A stretch of 64,000 nt of DNA from the NCBI GenBank assembly GCA_947479535.1, contig CANJZQ010000005.1, forward strand, positions 1 to 64,000, read 5' to 3'. The translations under genes were made by a program, and so were the position numbers. Below, piece after piece: positions 38,556 to 48,287 of this stretch (within the stretch, counting starts at the first letter, position 1; each line of letters starts with the position of its first letter). The stretch is from Oligoflexales bacterium (GTDB lineage: Bacteria > Bdellovibrionota_B > Oligoflexia > Oligoflexales > RGVZ01). The notes under the pieces were generated by a model that was not told where the DNA came from, did no database searches, and saw only the letters and a program-made list of their open reading frames with translations.

Positions 38556-41018
38556 ATGGCACAAATGCTTCTCCGAAATGCGACATCAAAGGTGGCGGAG
38601 GCGCTTCAGGGTGCCATCATGGAACTCGTCAACCTCCAAAAGTCAGTCGTCACTGCAGAAGTTTTGATCCTTGCCCTGGTCGAGCAAAAGGATTCCGTCG
38701 TCATCCGGATCTTTGAGGAACTGAAGCGCGATTCTGGTGCGCTGCGCCGCGAACTTTCCGACCGGATCCTGGCCCACGCACAAACCTTGCCGGACATCCC
38801 CCAGGGCAAGACGGGCAGCATGAGGATTTCGCAAGAACTTCAAAATCTTTTTGAAGCCGCAGACATTCAAAGAAAAAAATTCGGTGACGACTACGTTTCG
38901 ACGGGAGCTGTGTTTCTTGCCGGTTTTGACAAGGGCGTCCCTGGCGCCCGCCAGATCCTTCTCGACTGCGGTCTGGATTATGAAACGAGTTACAAAGCCC
39001 TTTCAGCCATCCGCGGCAATTTGAAAATCGATCAGAAGGACGATGAGTCCCGTCAGAGCATGATCGATAAATACACGACAGACATGACAGCCCTCGCCCG
39101 ACGTGGTGCGCTCGATCCTGTGATCGGCCGCGAGCCAGAAATCGAGCGTGTGATTGAAATTCTTTCGCGGCGGAAGAAGAACAATCCTGTCTTGATTGGT
39201 GAACCTGGCGTTGGGAAGACTGTCATTGTCGAGGGGTTGGCCCAACGAATCATTGCCGCCAATGTTCCAGAGCACCTGCTCAACAAGAGGGTCTTGTCAC
39301 TGGAGATGGGATCTCTGATCGCTGGCGCAAAGATGCAGGGTGAATTCGAGGAGCGCCTCAAGACCATCATTGATGAGGTGGTCTCTTCGGCTGGTGAAAT
39401 CATCGTCTTTATCGACGAACTTCACACGGTTGTTGGTGCGGGGCGGACTGGTGGGGGCCTGGATGCCTCAAATATGCTGAAGCCGGCTTTAGCCCGGGGC
39501 ATGATGCAGTGCATTGGGGCTACGACCAACCGTGAGTACAAGCAATACATAGAGTCAGACAAGGCTTTGGAGCGTCGATTCCAGCCGGTTCGCGTGCCGC
39601 AGCCAACGGTTGCCCAGACGGTGGAGATTTTGAAGGGGCTCCGGCCAAAATATGAAGCCCATCATCAGATTGAGTATACCGATGCTGGTTTGATTGCTGC
39701 GGCCGAGATGTCGGACCGTTATATTTCTGAACGATTTCTGCCCGACAAGGCGATCGACTTGATTGATGAGGCAGGATCCTTGAAGCACCTCAAGGTGATT
39801 CACACCCCCCAGGCATTGAGAACCCTCGAGTCTGAGAGGCAAGCACTCTTGGAGAAAAAAGCCGAAGCGTTCAAGGCGCAAGACTTTGAGCAAATGGCTG
39901 CTCACCAGATGGAACTTTCTCGCGTCGAGGCAAAAATCACAGCGGAACGACATAATCAGCAATCCGCAATGAGCGAGACGGAGCGGCGTGTCGACGCCAG
40001 CGACATTGCGGCGGTGGTGCACAGGCTCACTGGAATTCCGGTTGAGAAAATGATTTCGGCCGAAGCAGAACGGCTGCGTAATCTTGAGGCTCACCTGCAG
40101 GCTCGCGTGATTGGGCAGACTCACGCCGTGCACTCTGTGGCAAACGCGATCCGACGCAATCGGGCTGGCCTTCGGAAGCCCGATGCCCCAATTGCATCCT
40201 TTTTATTTCTGGGTCCAACAGGAGTCGGAAAAACGGAGTTGGCTAAAGCCATTGCGACAGAACTCATGGGAGATGAGTCGAAGATTGTTCGCATCGACAT
40301 GTCGGAATATATGGAAAAACATTCCGTCTCAAAACTGGTGGGATCTCCCCCTGGATACGTGGGCTATGGCGAAGGTGGCCAGTTGACCGAAAAAGTCCGG
40401 CAGCAGCCATACTCTGTCGTGCTGTTTGACGAGTTTGAGAAGGCACACCCCGACATCTATAATTTACTCCTGCAGGTTCTTGATGAGGGCTGGCTGACGG
40501 ACAGCGAGGGGCAACGGGTTAGTTTTAGAAACTGTGTGATCATCGGCACGTCAAACATCGGTTCTGAACATCTAAATTTGAAGAAGCGGCCGATGGGGAT
40601 TGCCGCCCAATCAGAACCAGTGGATGAAGGTGCGGAAAAAAGCCTGGTCATGAGCGAAGTTAAAAATTATCTGCGCCCAGAGTTCATCAACCGCTTGGAT
40701 GAAATTATTGTTTTCCACCGACTGGGAGCCTCGGAACTACAAGCCATCCTTGAGATTCAGCTGAAGGATCTCGCCAGGCGGATGGAACCACTTGGGTTTA
40801 CGATGGAACTGTCAGAAGAAGCGCGGTCCGCTTTGCTGGAAGGCATCGATGCCTCGACTTATGGAGCTCGACCCTTGCGCCGGCGGATTGAACAGACGGT
40901 CGAAAACGAAATCGCAAACCTGCTTGTATCCGAAAATCCACCCTCTTCCGGAGTAATCAAGGTGGACTACGAGGACGGGAAATTTAAATTATCCGCAGTC
41001 GCTCAGAGGAAGTCGTGA
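38556..41018 (+). CDS. ClpC/ClpB-type AAA+ chaperone ATPase
   Basis: The 820-residue, two-AAA+ Hsp100 protein has an N-terminal Clp repeat domain and Walker A motifs GEPGVGKT (near residue 214) and GPTGVGKT (near 552). Walker [13 protein letters not shown] and [12 protein letters not shown] and the [15 protein letters not shown] pore region of the second domain are also present. The middle insert (about 400-450, [18 protein letters not shown]) is short, as in ClpC/ClpA, and lacks the long ClpB propeller. No IGF/L loop for ClpP binding is obvious, so a stand-alone unfoldase is possible. Translationally coupled to the next gene by GTGA. Confidence 0.88.
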   Translation: MAQMLLRNATSKVAEALQGAIMELVNLQKSVVTAEVLILALVEQKDSVVIRIFEELKRDSGALRRELSDRILAHAQTLPDIPQGKTGSMRISQELQNLFEAADIQRKKFGDDYVSTGAVFLAGFDKGVPGARQILLDCGLDYETSYKALSAIRGNLKIDQKDDESRQSMIDKYTTDMTALARRGALDPVIGREPEIERVIEILSRRKKNNPVLIGEPGVGKTVIVEGLAQRIIAANVPEHLLNKRVLSLEMGSLIAGAKMQGEFEERLKTIIDEVVSSAGEIIVFIDELHTVVGAGRTGGGLDASNMLKPALARGMMQCIGATTNREYKQYIESDKALERRFQPVRVPQPTVAQTVEILKGLRPKYEAHHQIEYTDAGLIAAAEMSDRYISERFLPDKAIDLIDEAGSLKHLKVIHTPQALRTLESERQALLEKKAEAFKAQDFEQMAAHQMELSRVEAKITAERHNQQSAMSETERRVDASDIAAVVHRLTGIPVEKMISAEAERLRNLEAHLQARVIGQTHAVHSVANAIRRNRAGLRKPDAPIASFLFLGPTGVGKTELAKAIATELMGDESKIVRIDMSEYMEKHSVSKLVGSPPGYVGYGEGGQLTEKVRQQPYSVVLFDEFEKAHPDIYNLLLQVLDEGWLTDSEGQRVSFRNCVIIGTSNIGSEHLNLKKRPMGIAAQSEPVDEGAEKSLVMSEVKNYLRPEFINRLDEIIVFHRLGASELQAILEIQLKDLARRMEPLGFTMELSEEARSALLEGIDASTYGARPLRRRIEQTVENEIANLLVSENPPSSGVIKVDYEDGKFKLSAVAQRKS

Positions 41019-43321
41019 CCATTCGGTTCAAGAAAAAAAAATCAACGGTCCGCATTTTTTTGTTGGGACTTGTTGTTGGATTTCCTTTCTGTCTTCCATC
41101 TCCCCCGGCGCAAGCCGCCGGGGAGTCAGAAATATTGACCTCCCTGCGGCAAAGCCAGTTCAAGGAATCGGCGGATCAAAAGGTATTGATTCAAAACTTA
41201 AAGAAATCATACCGCGATTCGACCGGGGCTGCGCGCAGTCTGGTTGCGCTCGGCCTTGGTGCTGCTTATGCGAGACCTGCACCAGCCACGGCATTGCAGT
41301 ATCTTTCCTTGGCCCGGTCAGGCCTTGCGGCACGACAGGAATTTTCGCCGGCGCTTTCCTACTATACGGCCTTGTCCAAAAGCCTTTTGGGTTATCAAAC
41401 CGAGAGTGTTGAAATCATTCGACGCGAGATTGCCGGTGGGCGCGCAAAAGATGGCTGGAGCAGGGCCCTTCATTCTGTCCTCCTCGTGAACCTGGCAAAG
41501 TTGCAACGTAACGCGGAATTTCTTTCGACCTACCAGAATTTTGTGTCGCGCTTTCCAGCGACCAAGGGCTATCAGAGGTTTGCGGCGCAGTTTGCCCGGA
41601 CGCTCGATCAGCGGCCAATGCTCGAAACCTTTCCAAAGGCTTTGGAAGCACTTTCCCTCTCCTATCCATATTCGCCGGAGTCGTCTTGGGCGTTTCATCG
41701 GATGTTGTCACTTAAGTGCGACGTTGATCCAAAGGCTAAGTCCTTTGCCCTAGACCGTGACCTTTTGATTTCCTTAGGTAGGAATGCCAGCCTGGATGAG
41801 GGTGTGCGCGATCTGGTTGCTGTTCTTTTAGAGGGCCCCGTACGGGAGAGGAATCGAGCTGCTCGGAGCTTGGACGGTGTGGAACTGGTGGAGGCATTGA
41901 ATCGGGCGAAACTTGGCGATCAGGCGCTGGCGTTGGCCACGGATCAATTGGAGCGGGCACGGTTCTCGCGCGATCTGATCCTGGAGCAACGCATTCTGCC
42001 CCTCATGGGTCGTATTTATTACAATCAACAGGACTACCTTTCTGCCGACCGGATGTTTTCTCTCATGAGGGAGAAATTTCCTGCGGGGCTCGACGGTACG
42101 AAAATTCGAGAGCTGCTGGCCGAGAATTACGCAAAACTTGGATCACACCGTCTGGCGGCAGAAGAATACCTTGTTCTCTCGGAGCGCGAGCCCGGCAATC
42201 TCCATTTTTCATGGCAGTATTTCTGGGCACTTTACCGGTCTGGGCAGTGGAAAGAGGCTGAAAGTGAGCTTTTGCGCCGTGCAAGTGACGGTTCCGTTGA
42301 TCGCGAGGGTGGTGCTGATACTGGATTTTGGGCCGCAAGACTCGCCGGAAAAAGCGATTCCATGGCGGCGCAGGCGGCATACCAGCGCCTTGCAGATGAG
42401 CGTGCTGATAGCTTTTACGGGATCATGGCGAGTCTTGAACTTCCTCAAACTGGGTCGACTGGTTTGAGTTCGCCCGTTGTGTCGGAACCAAAAACTCAAA
42501 AAACGCCGCCTGCGCCTCTGGATTTAAAGGATCCAATTGGTGAGTTGAAATTGGTTGAATTGTTTCTTGAAGTGCAGATGACGGAAGCCGCACGTTTTCA
42601 AATGGCTGGAATTTCTTGGGATGATCAAGACGAAGAAAGCAGCGGCGTTCTTGGGAGATTTGCTTTTTCGGTTGGGAATTTCAGGGCTGGGTTGAGCGCT
42701 GCAAGTCGAATTCCCCGGGCCGCGACCGAACGAGTTCGTTCCTTCAACGGGTTGAAGGCTGAAAAGGCAAAAAAACCAGTCTGGCGCTTGTTATACCCGC
42801 TGGCCTATGCACCGCTGGTCGAAGAATTTGAACGGCAGGTTGGAATCGACAAATTTTTTATCCTTTCCATCATGAGGACCGAGAGCCACTACAATCCAGA
42901 AGCCCAGTCCGGCGCTGGCGCGCAAGGGCTTATGCAGATCATGCCCGCCACGGCGGTTCGCATTGCCAGACTCCTCGGAGATTCGAACTTCAACCTCCCA
43001 GACCTTAAAGAGCCCAGGGTCAGCATCGCCTACGGGGCTTATTATCTTCAAAAACTACTCAGGTATTATGGCGGAAATTACGGGCTTGCAGCAGCGGCCT
43101 ATAACGCTGGACCCATCGCAGTGAACAACTGGATTGAAGCGTGCCGCGGCTGTGACCTGCCAGAATTTGTGGAGTCGATTCCATACCGGGAAACCCGTCG
43201 TTATGTAAAAAGTATCATCAAGAACCTGGTGACCTACAAATCAATCTACGGCGGCACACCCTTCAGCCGCAACGACCTTGTGATGCCGGTGCAATTACCG
43301 GAAGGCGAAACACTCTTCTGA
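41015..43321 (+). CDS. Soluble lytic murein transglycosylase (Slt-type)
   Basis: The 768-residue protein has a signal peptide (residues 1-35, ending AQA) and a long alpha-superhelical region with TPR-like repeats. Its C-terminal SLT domain carries FFILSIMRTESHYNPEAQSG (catalytic Glu near residue 622), GLMQIMPATA and AAAYNAGPIAVNNWI. It cleaves the MurNAc-GlcNAc bond in periplasmic peptidoglycan. GTG start with GAGGA upstream overlaps the clp stop. It is about 120 residues longer than E. coli Slt70. Confidence 0.94.
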   Translation: MTIRFKKKKSTVRIFLLGLVVGFPFCLPSPPAQAAGESEILTSLRQSQFKESADQKVLIQNLKKSYRDSTGAARSLVALGLGAAYARPAPATALQYLSLARSGLAARQEFSPALSYYTALSKSLLGYQTESVEIIRREIAGGRAKDGWSRALHSVLLVNLAKLQRNAEFLSTYQNFVSRFPATKGYQRFAAQFARTLDQRPMLETFPKALEALSLSYPYSPESSWAFHRMLSLKCDVDPKAKSFALDRDLLISLGRNASLDEGVRDLVAVLLEGPVRERNRAARSLDGVELVEALNRAKLGDQALALATDQLERARFSRDLILEQRILPLMGRIYYNQQDYLSADRMFSLMREKFPAGLDGTKIRELLAENYAKLGSHRLAAEEYLVLSEREPGNLHFSWQYFWALYRSGQWKEAESELLRRASDGSVDREGGADTGFWAARLAGKSDSMAAQAAYQRLADERADSFYGIMASLELPQTGSTGLSSPVVSEPKTQKTPPAPLDLKDPIGELKLVELFLEVQMTEAARFQMAGISWDDQDEESSGVLGRFAFSVGNFRAGLSAASRIPRAATERVRSFNGLKAEKAKKPVWRLLYPLAYAPLVEEFERQVGIDKFFILSIMRTESHYNPEAQSGAGAQGLMQIMPATAVRIARLLGDSNFNLPDLKEPRVSIAYGAYYLQKLLRYYGGNYGLAAAAYNAGPIAVNNWIEACRGCDLPEFVESIPYRETRRYVKSIIKNLVTYKSIYGGTPFSRNDLVMPVQLPEGETLF

Positions 43322-43343
43322 TCAACCTCGCCCTTCTTTGGCG

Positions 43344-43388
43344 GCGTCAAAACAATGACGCGTTGAGCAGAAACCAATCCGTTGGTTT
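43344..43388 (+). terminator. Tandem hairpins after the transglycosylase gene
   Basis: Two perfect stems lie in the gap. The first is GCGTCA/TGACGC with loop AAACAA (43344-43361). The second is AAACCAA/TTGGTTT with loop TCCG (43371-43388), whose arm ends in TTT. The second resembles a weak intrinsic terminator. Confidence 0.45.
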
Positions 43389-43453
43389 ATCATTGTAGTA
43401 GATCGTCGCAGTGCTGCCGATGGCGGCACGGTCGAAAACACCGGAGGCAGATC

Positions 43454-43972
43454 ATGGAAGAAAAATGGATGTCGATAAACGACTATTCTAGGTCATTTTC
43501 CATTTCTGATATGACCGTCCGGCGGCGCATCAGAACCGGTAAACTTCAAGCCGTGCTCCGGGACGGAAAATATTTTATTCATGTGCCTGATGGGCACGTG
43601 GCGTTTTCAGAAAACGACGGTGTGGCAAATGCAATGGTGGCATCGCCTGCCGTTGCCCAAGGTAAGCCAAGGCAGCAAGGCGCGTCGCACGCGGGATCAA
43701 CGCAAACTGATTTTCGCCATGTTCCACCACAACTTGCGGCTGCCATTGGTTCGCGCGACACCGTGAACGTGGCAAGTGCAGACTTGCTGGCTTTTTGTGA
43801 ATCAGCACTGCGCAGGTTTGCTGACTTTGAGCGCCGGATTGTCGCCGAAAACCAAAGCAAGCTTCAAATGTTTCAGCAAGACGTCAATTTGAAAAATATT
43901 GAGTTAAAACAACTCAGGCAGCAGGTTGAGGACCTTCAGGTTCTCGTCAACCTGATGGAAAGCCGCCGCTGA
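43454..43972 (+). CDS. Excisionase/MerR-like HTH protein with C-terminal coiled coil
   Basis: GGAGG six bases upstream fixes the ATG at 43454. The first 45 residues (WMSINDYSRSFSISDMTVRR, then RIRTGKLQAVLRDGKYFIHV) form a MerR/excisionase-type helix-turn-helix with a short wing. A Gln/Ala/Pro-rich linker follows, and residues 125-172 form a coiled coil (QQDVNLKNIELKQLRQQVED). It is probably a dimeric DNA-binding protein; target unknown. No integrase lies nearby, so a phage origin is not supported. Confidence 0.75.
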   Translation: MEEKWMSINDYSRSFSISDMTVRRRIRTGKLQAVLRDGKYFIHVPDGHVAFSENDGVANAMVASPAVAQGKPRQQGASHAGSTQTDFRHVPPQLAAAIGSRDTVNVASADLLAFCESALRRFADFERRIVAENQSKLQMFQQDVNLKNIELKQLRQQVEDLQVLVNLMESRR

Positions 43973-43987
43973 AATCCGCCACTTGTT

Positions 43988-45139
43988 TCAATCATGGAAA
44001 AAGAGAAGGGTGCTGTCGCCGTAACTGAACAGGCGGTAGTACTTCTGAATGGCAGTGGCATACATGGCTTTGGCGTTCCCAAGGCCAATAAGGGCCGAGA
44101 TAAGCATAAAAAGAGTCGATTTTGGCTGATGAAAGTTGGTCAGGATCGCATCGGCCACAAGCGGATGAAAGCGTTCTTCCGCAGTGCGTGGATGAATGAA
44201 CAGGCTCGTCTCGTGCCACTGGCCAGCCAACTCTTCCGGTGAAATTCCACGCTCGGAAGACATCTTCCAGAGGCTCTCAAGAGCGCGAAATGAAGTAGTG
44301 CCCACGCAGCAAATGGACATTCCAGATTTTTTGGCCGAAAGGACAGCGGACACGGTTTCTGCTGGCACCATGAAAAACTCTGTATGGATCGGATGCTTTT
44401 CGACTTCTTCTTGTCGCACCGGGAGGAATGTTCCTCCCCCAACATGAAGTGTCACCGGCACTTGGCGGATACCTGATTTGGAAAGGTCTTCCAGGACCGA
44501 CTTGGTGAAATGAAGTCCCGCCGTAGGGGCCGCCACAGAACCCTTGACCTTGGCGAAGACCGTCTCGTAACGGGCTCGGTCCCCAGGGTCCCGACGGTGT
44601 AGATCATCGCGGCGAATGTAGGGTGGTAGAGGTGTTTCTCCTATCTGCTCGAGCCAGGAAAAAAAATCAAAATGCGCAAAGGTTGAATCAGCCGTGAATT
44701 CAATCTCAATGCAAGGCACCTCCCCCTCGGGGGCGTCCTCAATTTTTTTTATAATACCTTTTACCAAATGGCCTTTCGGGACTGACGAATCTTTCTTCTC
44801 GCCTGAGAAAAGGATAACCGTACCGGCGTGCAGCTTCCGAAGCGGTTTCGCCATTGCACGCCACGTGAGGCCGGTTACTTGTTCAAGCAAGAAAATTTCG
44901 ACCCGCGCACCGGTTGGTAAAAACCCATGAAGCCGGCTTTGAAGGACGCTGGTATCATTTAGGATCAGCAACGTCTTTTCAGGGAGGCACCTCGGCAGAT
45001 CCTTGAATATGCGATGACCGATGGTGCCGTCGGCGCTTCGCACGAGCAAGCGGGATTCATCACGAACGTCTGCTGGCTTTTGAGCAACAAGTTCAGGTGG
45101 GTAATCATAGTCAAAATCTGCGAGCTTCAAAGGAATCAT
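43988..45139 (-). CDS. queA: S-adenosylmethionine:tRNA ribosyltransferase-isomerase
   Basis: QueA transfers and rearranges the ribose of SAM onto preQ1 in tRNA to give epoxyqueuosine. The 383-residue protein has the family landmarks FDYDYPPELVAQKP near the N-terminus, RLHGFLPTGARVEIFLLE, the conserved AAPTAGLHFT, VTLHVGGGTFLPV and NFHQPKSTLFMLISAL. I use the ATG at 45139; a TTG four codons upstream (45151) would abut the divergent gene. Other queuosine genes are not in the window. Confidence 0.97.
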   Translation of the reverse strand: MIPLKLADFDYDYPPELVAQKPADVRDESRLLVRSADGTIGHRIFKDLPRCLPEKTLLILNDTSVLQSRLHGFLPTGARVEIFLLEQVTGLTWRAMAKPLRKLHAGTVILFSGEKKDSSVPKGHLVKGIIKKIEDAPEGEVPCIEIEFTADSTFAHFDFFSWLEQIGETPLPPYIRRDDLHRRDPGDRARYETVFAKVKGSVAAPTAGLHFTKSVLEDLSKSGIRQVPVTLHVGGGTFLPVRQEEVEKHPIHTEFFMVPAETVSAVLSAKKSGMSICCVGTTSFRALESLWKMSSERGISPEELAGQWHETSLFIHPRTAEERFHPLVADAILTNFHQPKSTLFMLISALIGLGNAKAMYATAIQKYYRLFSYGDSTLLFFHD

Positions 45140-45151
45140 GGTCGATTGCAA

Positions 45152-46579
45152 ATGAAAGTCCTTTTTTTATCTGTTGGGCCACGGTCATTATATCGTATCG
45201 CACTTTGCTGCGCGGTACTTTTGGATGCGGGCCCAGCGTCTGGAGATTGTCCGTCGGCCATCTATGCCGAGGCTGCCGGTTTCTTGCGTCCACCGCTCGT
45301 TAAAGAACGCATTTTCGCGATTTCGCGGACCACAGCAGGCTGGACCAGCGTTCCACACGATGTCATTGCCCTCAGGTCAGGCGCGCCCTCCCCCTCGTCA
45401 GTGAATCCATTTTTCCCCCAACCCCTTTCGGCGCGCCAGTTCATGGCCGATTTCCAGAACCGGTGGTGGGGGCGACCGTTGTTTTCCAGGCAGGATATTA
45501 TCGTGACCCCCGCGTTTGAAGGGGGGTTAAAGGTTTCTCCCCATGAGCTGCGGGCCTTTTCGGTGCGGGCGGGATGCGCTGGCGGACGTTTGTGGGAGTT
45601 GGACCAATCCTCGGTGGCAGTCAGCGGCGCAACGTCTAAACAGTTTCTATACCTGATGGGGTGCCAGAGAGCACCCGATGGACTCTCGAAATCGTCCGAT
45701 AATAATGTGCCTGCTGTGATGTTCGATGCCAAGGCGCTGAAGATTGAAAGCCCCGGCTTCCGTTATCAGATGAACCGCGGCAATCAAATGCTTTTTGACC
45801 GGCTCGAGGCATCTGCCGTAAACGGCCCGATGGAAGTTTTTTTGGAGGATGGAAACTTCGACATCAGGGCGGATTTCAAAAATTTTTTTTCGATGCACTT
45901 CACCTCCGGAAATGTCGGATCCAAGATTGTCGGCAGTCGCAATGGTACGGCTTCGGCTCTGGCCCGACTTAATTTTGAGTTGAATGTGCTGTTTTTACAG
46001 TTGGATCTTCAGTTGAACACAGACCTTCTTTTTTTTCGTGACTCCGTTTTTTTACCGATGATCATGAAGATTCCCCGGGACGCATGGAAATACGTTCATC
46101 CCGGATCGGGTGTCCTCTACAGCTGGTTTCCTGCTCCCGGGACAAAGGCCGTCGAAGGCTGGATCGACATGCCGCGCCGCACGATCTTCAAATCAAAGGA
46201 TGATGTAAAAGCCAGATCACGTGAGGTGATGGCAAGGCACTGCCAGTCTGACGGGATTTGCCGTTTCAGGGCAGCCGTCGGTCGCGGGCCGGACAACCGG
46301 ATTGTTGTGATGGAGTTGATTGTTCCCCAAAGCCAGGTCCAGGGCGGTTTCTTTCCACAATATGTTTCTGACGCCGTCTCCGAGGTCGGCGAACTTGGAT
46401 GGAGTTGGACTGGGTCAAAATCAAAGAGGCGGCGTGAGGGACTTTATTTCGAGTTGTCGCAATTGGCGAAGGGCGAACACGGTTTTGACATCTGGTTGCG
46501 CTTGATGCCTGGTGACGGCAATCCGAAATCTGCAAGTTTTTGCCCACCGGGGACCGCGGTGCAGGAGATCCGTCACTAA
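45152..46579 (+). CDS. Secreted protein of unknown function (475 aa)
   Basis: No family recognised. It starts with a signal peptide (MKVLFLSVGPRSLYRIALCC to about residue 30, ending ASG before DCPSAIY). The mature part has several Cys residues, a repeated aromatic-rich strand pattern (GFRYQMNRGNQMLFDRLEA, FFSMHFTSGNVGSKIVG) and a C-terminal half reading LYFELSQLAKGEHGFDIWLR. It is probably periplasmic or surface-exposed. Its start codon is 13 bases from that of the divergent queA, leaving no room for separate promoters between them. Confidence 0.65.
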   Translation: MKVLFLSVGPRSLYRIALCCAVLLDAGPASGDCPSAIYAEAAGFLRPPLVKERIFAISRTTAGWTSVPHDVIALRSGAPSPSSVNPFFPQPLSARQFMADFQNRWWGRPLFSRQDIIVTPAFEGGLKVSPHELRAFSVRAGCAGGRLWELDQSSVAVSGATSKQFLYLMGCQRAPDGLSKSSDNNVPAVMFDAKALKIESPGFRYQMNRGNQMLFDRLEASAVNGPMEVFLEDGNFDIRADFKNFFSMHFTSGNVGSKIVGSRNGTASALARLNFELNVLFLQLDLQLNTDLLFFRDSVFLPMIMKIPRDAWKYVHPGSGVLYSWFPAPGTKAVEGWIDMPRRTIFKSKDDVKARSREVMARHCQSDGICRFRAAVGRGPDNRIVVMELIVPQSQVQGGFFPQYVSDAVSEVGELGWSWTGSKSKRRREGLYFELSQLAKGEHGFDIWLRLMPGDGNPKSASFCPPGTAVQEIRH

Positions 46580-47727
46580 ATCGAAGACGAATCACTTCGC
46601 TTAAAATTGCGTTTGTCGTGATCGCTGTAAAAGCGGGTTGCATTGCCGCCGGTTGTCGTTCTCGCTTCATGGAAGGGATAGCGGATCAATGCCTCCAAGC
46701 CAGGCCGGAATTGATTCCAGTAGGAATCCATTTTTTCTGGTTTGGTTGTTTCAAGCTCAAGGGTGATGGTGGGAATGCTACGTTCATTGCCAGCATAGTT
46801 CCCCAGGGATCCCGGGTAAAAAGAGTAGTCAACAATCCGGTAATTTCGTGAACTTTCAGATATGTCGCGAACCAGTTTTTTCGCCTTGGCTTCGCTGTTG
46901 GTCAGGGCGCGCGGCAATTGATCGCCAGGGCCATCATAGTCAAGAAAGCCAAGTGGTGCATGGATCGATAAAATTTTGTCCGGATCAAACTCGTCGATCA
47001 ATTGGATTTGAAATACGGTTTCAATTTCTGAATTCGGAAAGTGCCCGGGAAAATGGCTCAGGCTTTTTTGGCGCCGTTCTTCCCACCAGTGTTTGGCCCT
47101 TGGATACCAGTCGGTGGTGAAGAAGTTTCGGTTTAGATCAACTCCAAGACGGTTGGTTCTAGTCGGCATTGCATTTGGATTGCCCTTGATCCTTAGGAAA
47201 CCGTCAGGATTCACGAGGGGCGCAATGACGACGTGAATTCCCAGTTTTTCGTAAAGTTCTGGTTTTTCTTGCAGCAGCCGCGCAAACCGGAAGGCAATGG
47301 GGATCGGTGTCAGTTCGTCGGGGTGGACTCCGCCAAGCAACAAGGTGGTCTCTTCACCTGCGCCAAATTCAGCATAGATCAGAGGCCTGCCGTCGTTTGA
47401 TTTCAATCCGGCTTTCCAGGCAACCGATCCGCAAGGGTCTTTTTCCCAGCGAAAGCGCTTGAAGGCTTCGCCCAGTTCGGCGCACATCCGCGTGATTTCG
47501 CTTTTTCCGGCTTGCGCGTCAAAAATAAAGTTTTTTAGCTGACGTGCATTGATGATCGGAATCGGCGCAAAGCCAATTCCAAGGGGTAGATCGACGGGAT
47601 TTGATTCAAGGGTAGACGCTTGCGCTTTTAACGGGAGCGCGATCTGGCTCACGACAAGGGCGCTCAAGAGGGCGAGCGAAAAACTCCTTGCCCGTTTTCT
47701 CAAAGCAGTGGCCGCAGTAGATGGCAT
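46576..47727 (-). CDS. M14 zinc carboxypeptidase, MpaA-like
   Basis: The 383-residue protein has an N-terminal signal peptide (about residues 1-38, ending AQAS) and the M14 zinc motif in LLGGVHPDELTPIPIAFRF. The substrate-binding DLNRNF follows, with the third zinc His in KILSIHAPLGFLDYDGPG and the catalytic Glu in ITLELETTKPE. This pattern resembles murein-peptide amidases that cut gamma-D-Glu-DAP bonds. A periplasmic wall-peptide role is inferred. The start overlaps the end of the SprT-like gene by 122 bases; a TTG at 47703 would lessen this. Confidence 0.87.
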   Translation of the reverse strand: MPSTAATALRKRARSFSLALLSALVVSQIALPLKAQASTLESNPVDLPLGIGFAPIPIINARQLKNFIFDAQAGKSEITRMCAELGEAFKRFRWEKDPCGSVAWKAGLKSNDGRPLIYAEFGAGEETTLLLGGVHPDELTPIPIAFRFARLLQEKPELYEKLGIHVVIAPLVNPDGFLRIKGNPNAMPTRTNRLGVDLNRNFFTTDWYPRAKHWWEERRQKSLSHFPGHFPNSEIETVFQIQLIDEFDPDKILSIHAPLGFLDYDGPGDQLPRALTNSEAKAKKLVRDISESSRNYRIVDYSFYPGSLGNYAGNERSIPTITLELETTKPEKMDSYWNQFRPGLEALIRYPFHEARTTTGGNATRFYSDHDKRNFKRSDSSSI

Positions 47728-48235
47728 GCCGCAATTTTTCCCTTACATACCAGCGGTTTTGACAGTTAGGACAACTGTAAATGTATTTCGCTTCTGGCGC
47801 CAGCCTTCTGTGGATATGGACCGCCTGGTCTACCGGAAGCCCCGTCGCCCGAAACTCATTCATTTTCACATAAAACCTGCGCGTATGCCCAGGATCCAAA
47901 AGGCAATCGTAGAGCCAGACGTGAATCAATTCATGAAAGAGCGTGTAGGGAAGAAGTCGTGGATCCCTGGAGAAATAGTTCAGGTTGAGTTTTATCTTTC
48001 GTTCAAAAAGGTACGCCAGGCCAAGTTTTTGCTTCATCCTTGAATTAAAATCGATTTGCACGCCAGGTAGAAGACAGCCCTCCGGTTGATTCCGGAAAAA
48101 TGGCATGAAACGGACATAGTAATCATAGGCCAAGGCTTCCAGCGAAGGGCGGTCGATCGTCCTTTCGCCGCACGCTGTATCCAACATGGGGTGAAACCAC
48201 TGGGGCTTCACCCTTTGTACGATTTCCGTGTCCAT
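47606..48235 (-). CDS. SprT-like zinc metalloprotease domain protein
   Basis: The 209-residue protein carries the SprT/Spartan-type motif YTLFHELIHVWLYD with HELIH, followed by a third ligand region HTRRFYVKMNEFRATG. A C-terminal zinc ribbon (YSCPNCQNRWYVR, YCGHCFEKTGK) is present, as in Escherichia SprT. Function in bacteria is unclear; eukaryotic relatives repair DNA-protein crosslinks. I start at the ATG at 48235; an upstream start would overlap the neighbouring gene. The last 20 residues lie in the region shared with the M14 gene. Confidence 0.85.
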   Translation of the reverse strand: MDTEIVQRVKPQWFHPMLDTACGERTIDRPSLEALAYDYYVRFMPFFRNQPEGCLLPGVQIDFNSRMKQKLGLAYLFERKIKLNLNYFSRDPRLLPYTLFHELIHVWLYDCLLDPGHTRRFYVKMNEFRATGLPVDQAVHIHRRLAPEAKYIYSCPNCQNRWYVREKLRHAIYCGHCFEKTGKEFFARPLERPCREPDRAPVKSASVYP

Positions 48236-48287
48236 CTTCGTGACTCGAAAAAAACAGGTTTGGAATTGCTTGAGCCAAGCAAGCCTA

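Noticed and set aside
43454..43972. Remnant of a prophage (excisionase-like gene)
   Set aside because: No integrase, attachment repeats or other phage genes flank it, and the neighbouring genes are core functions.
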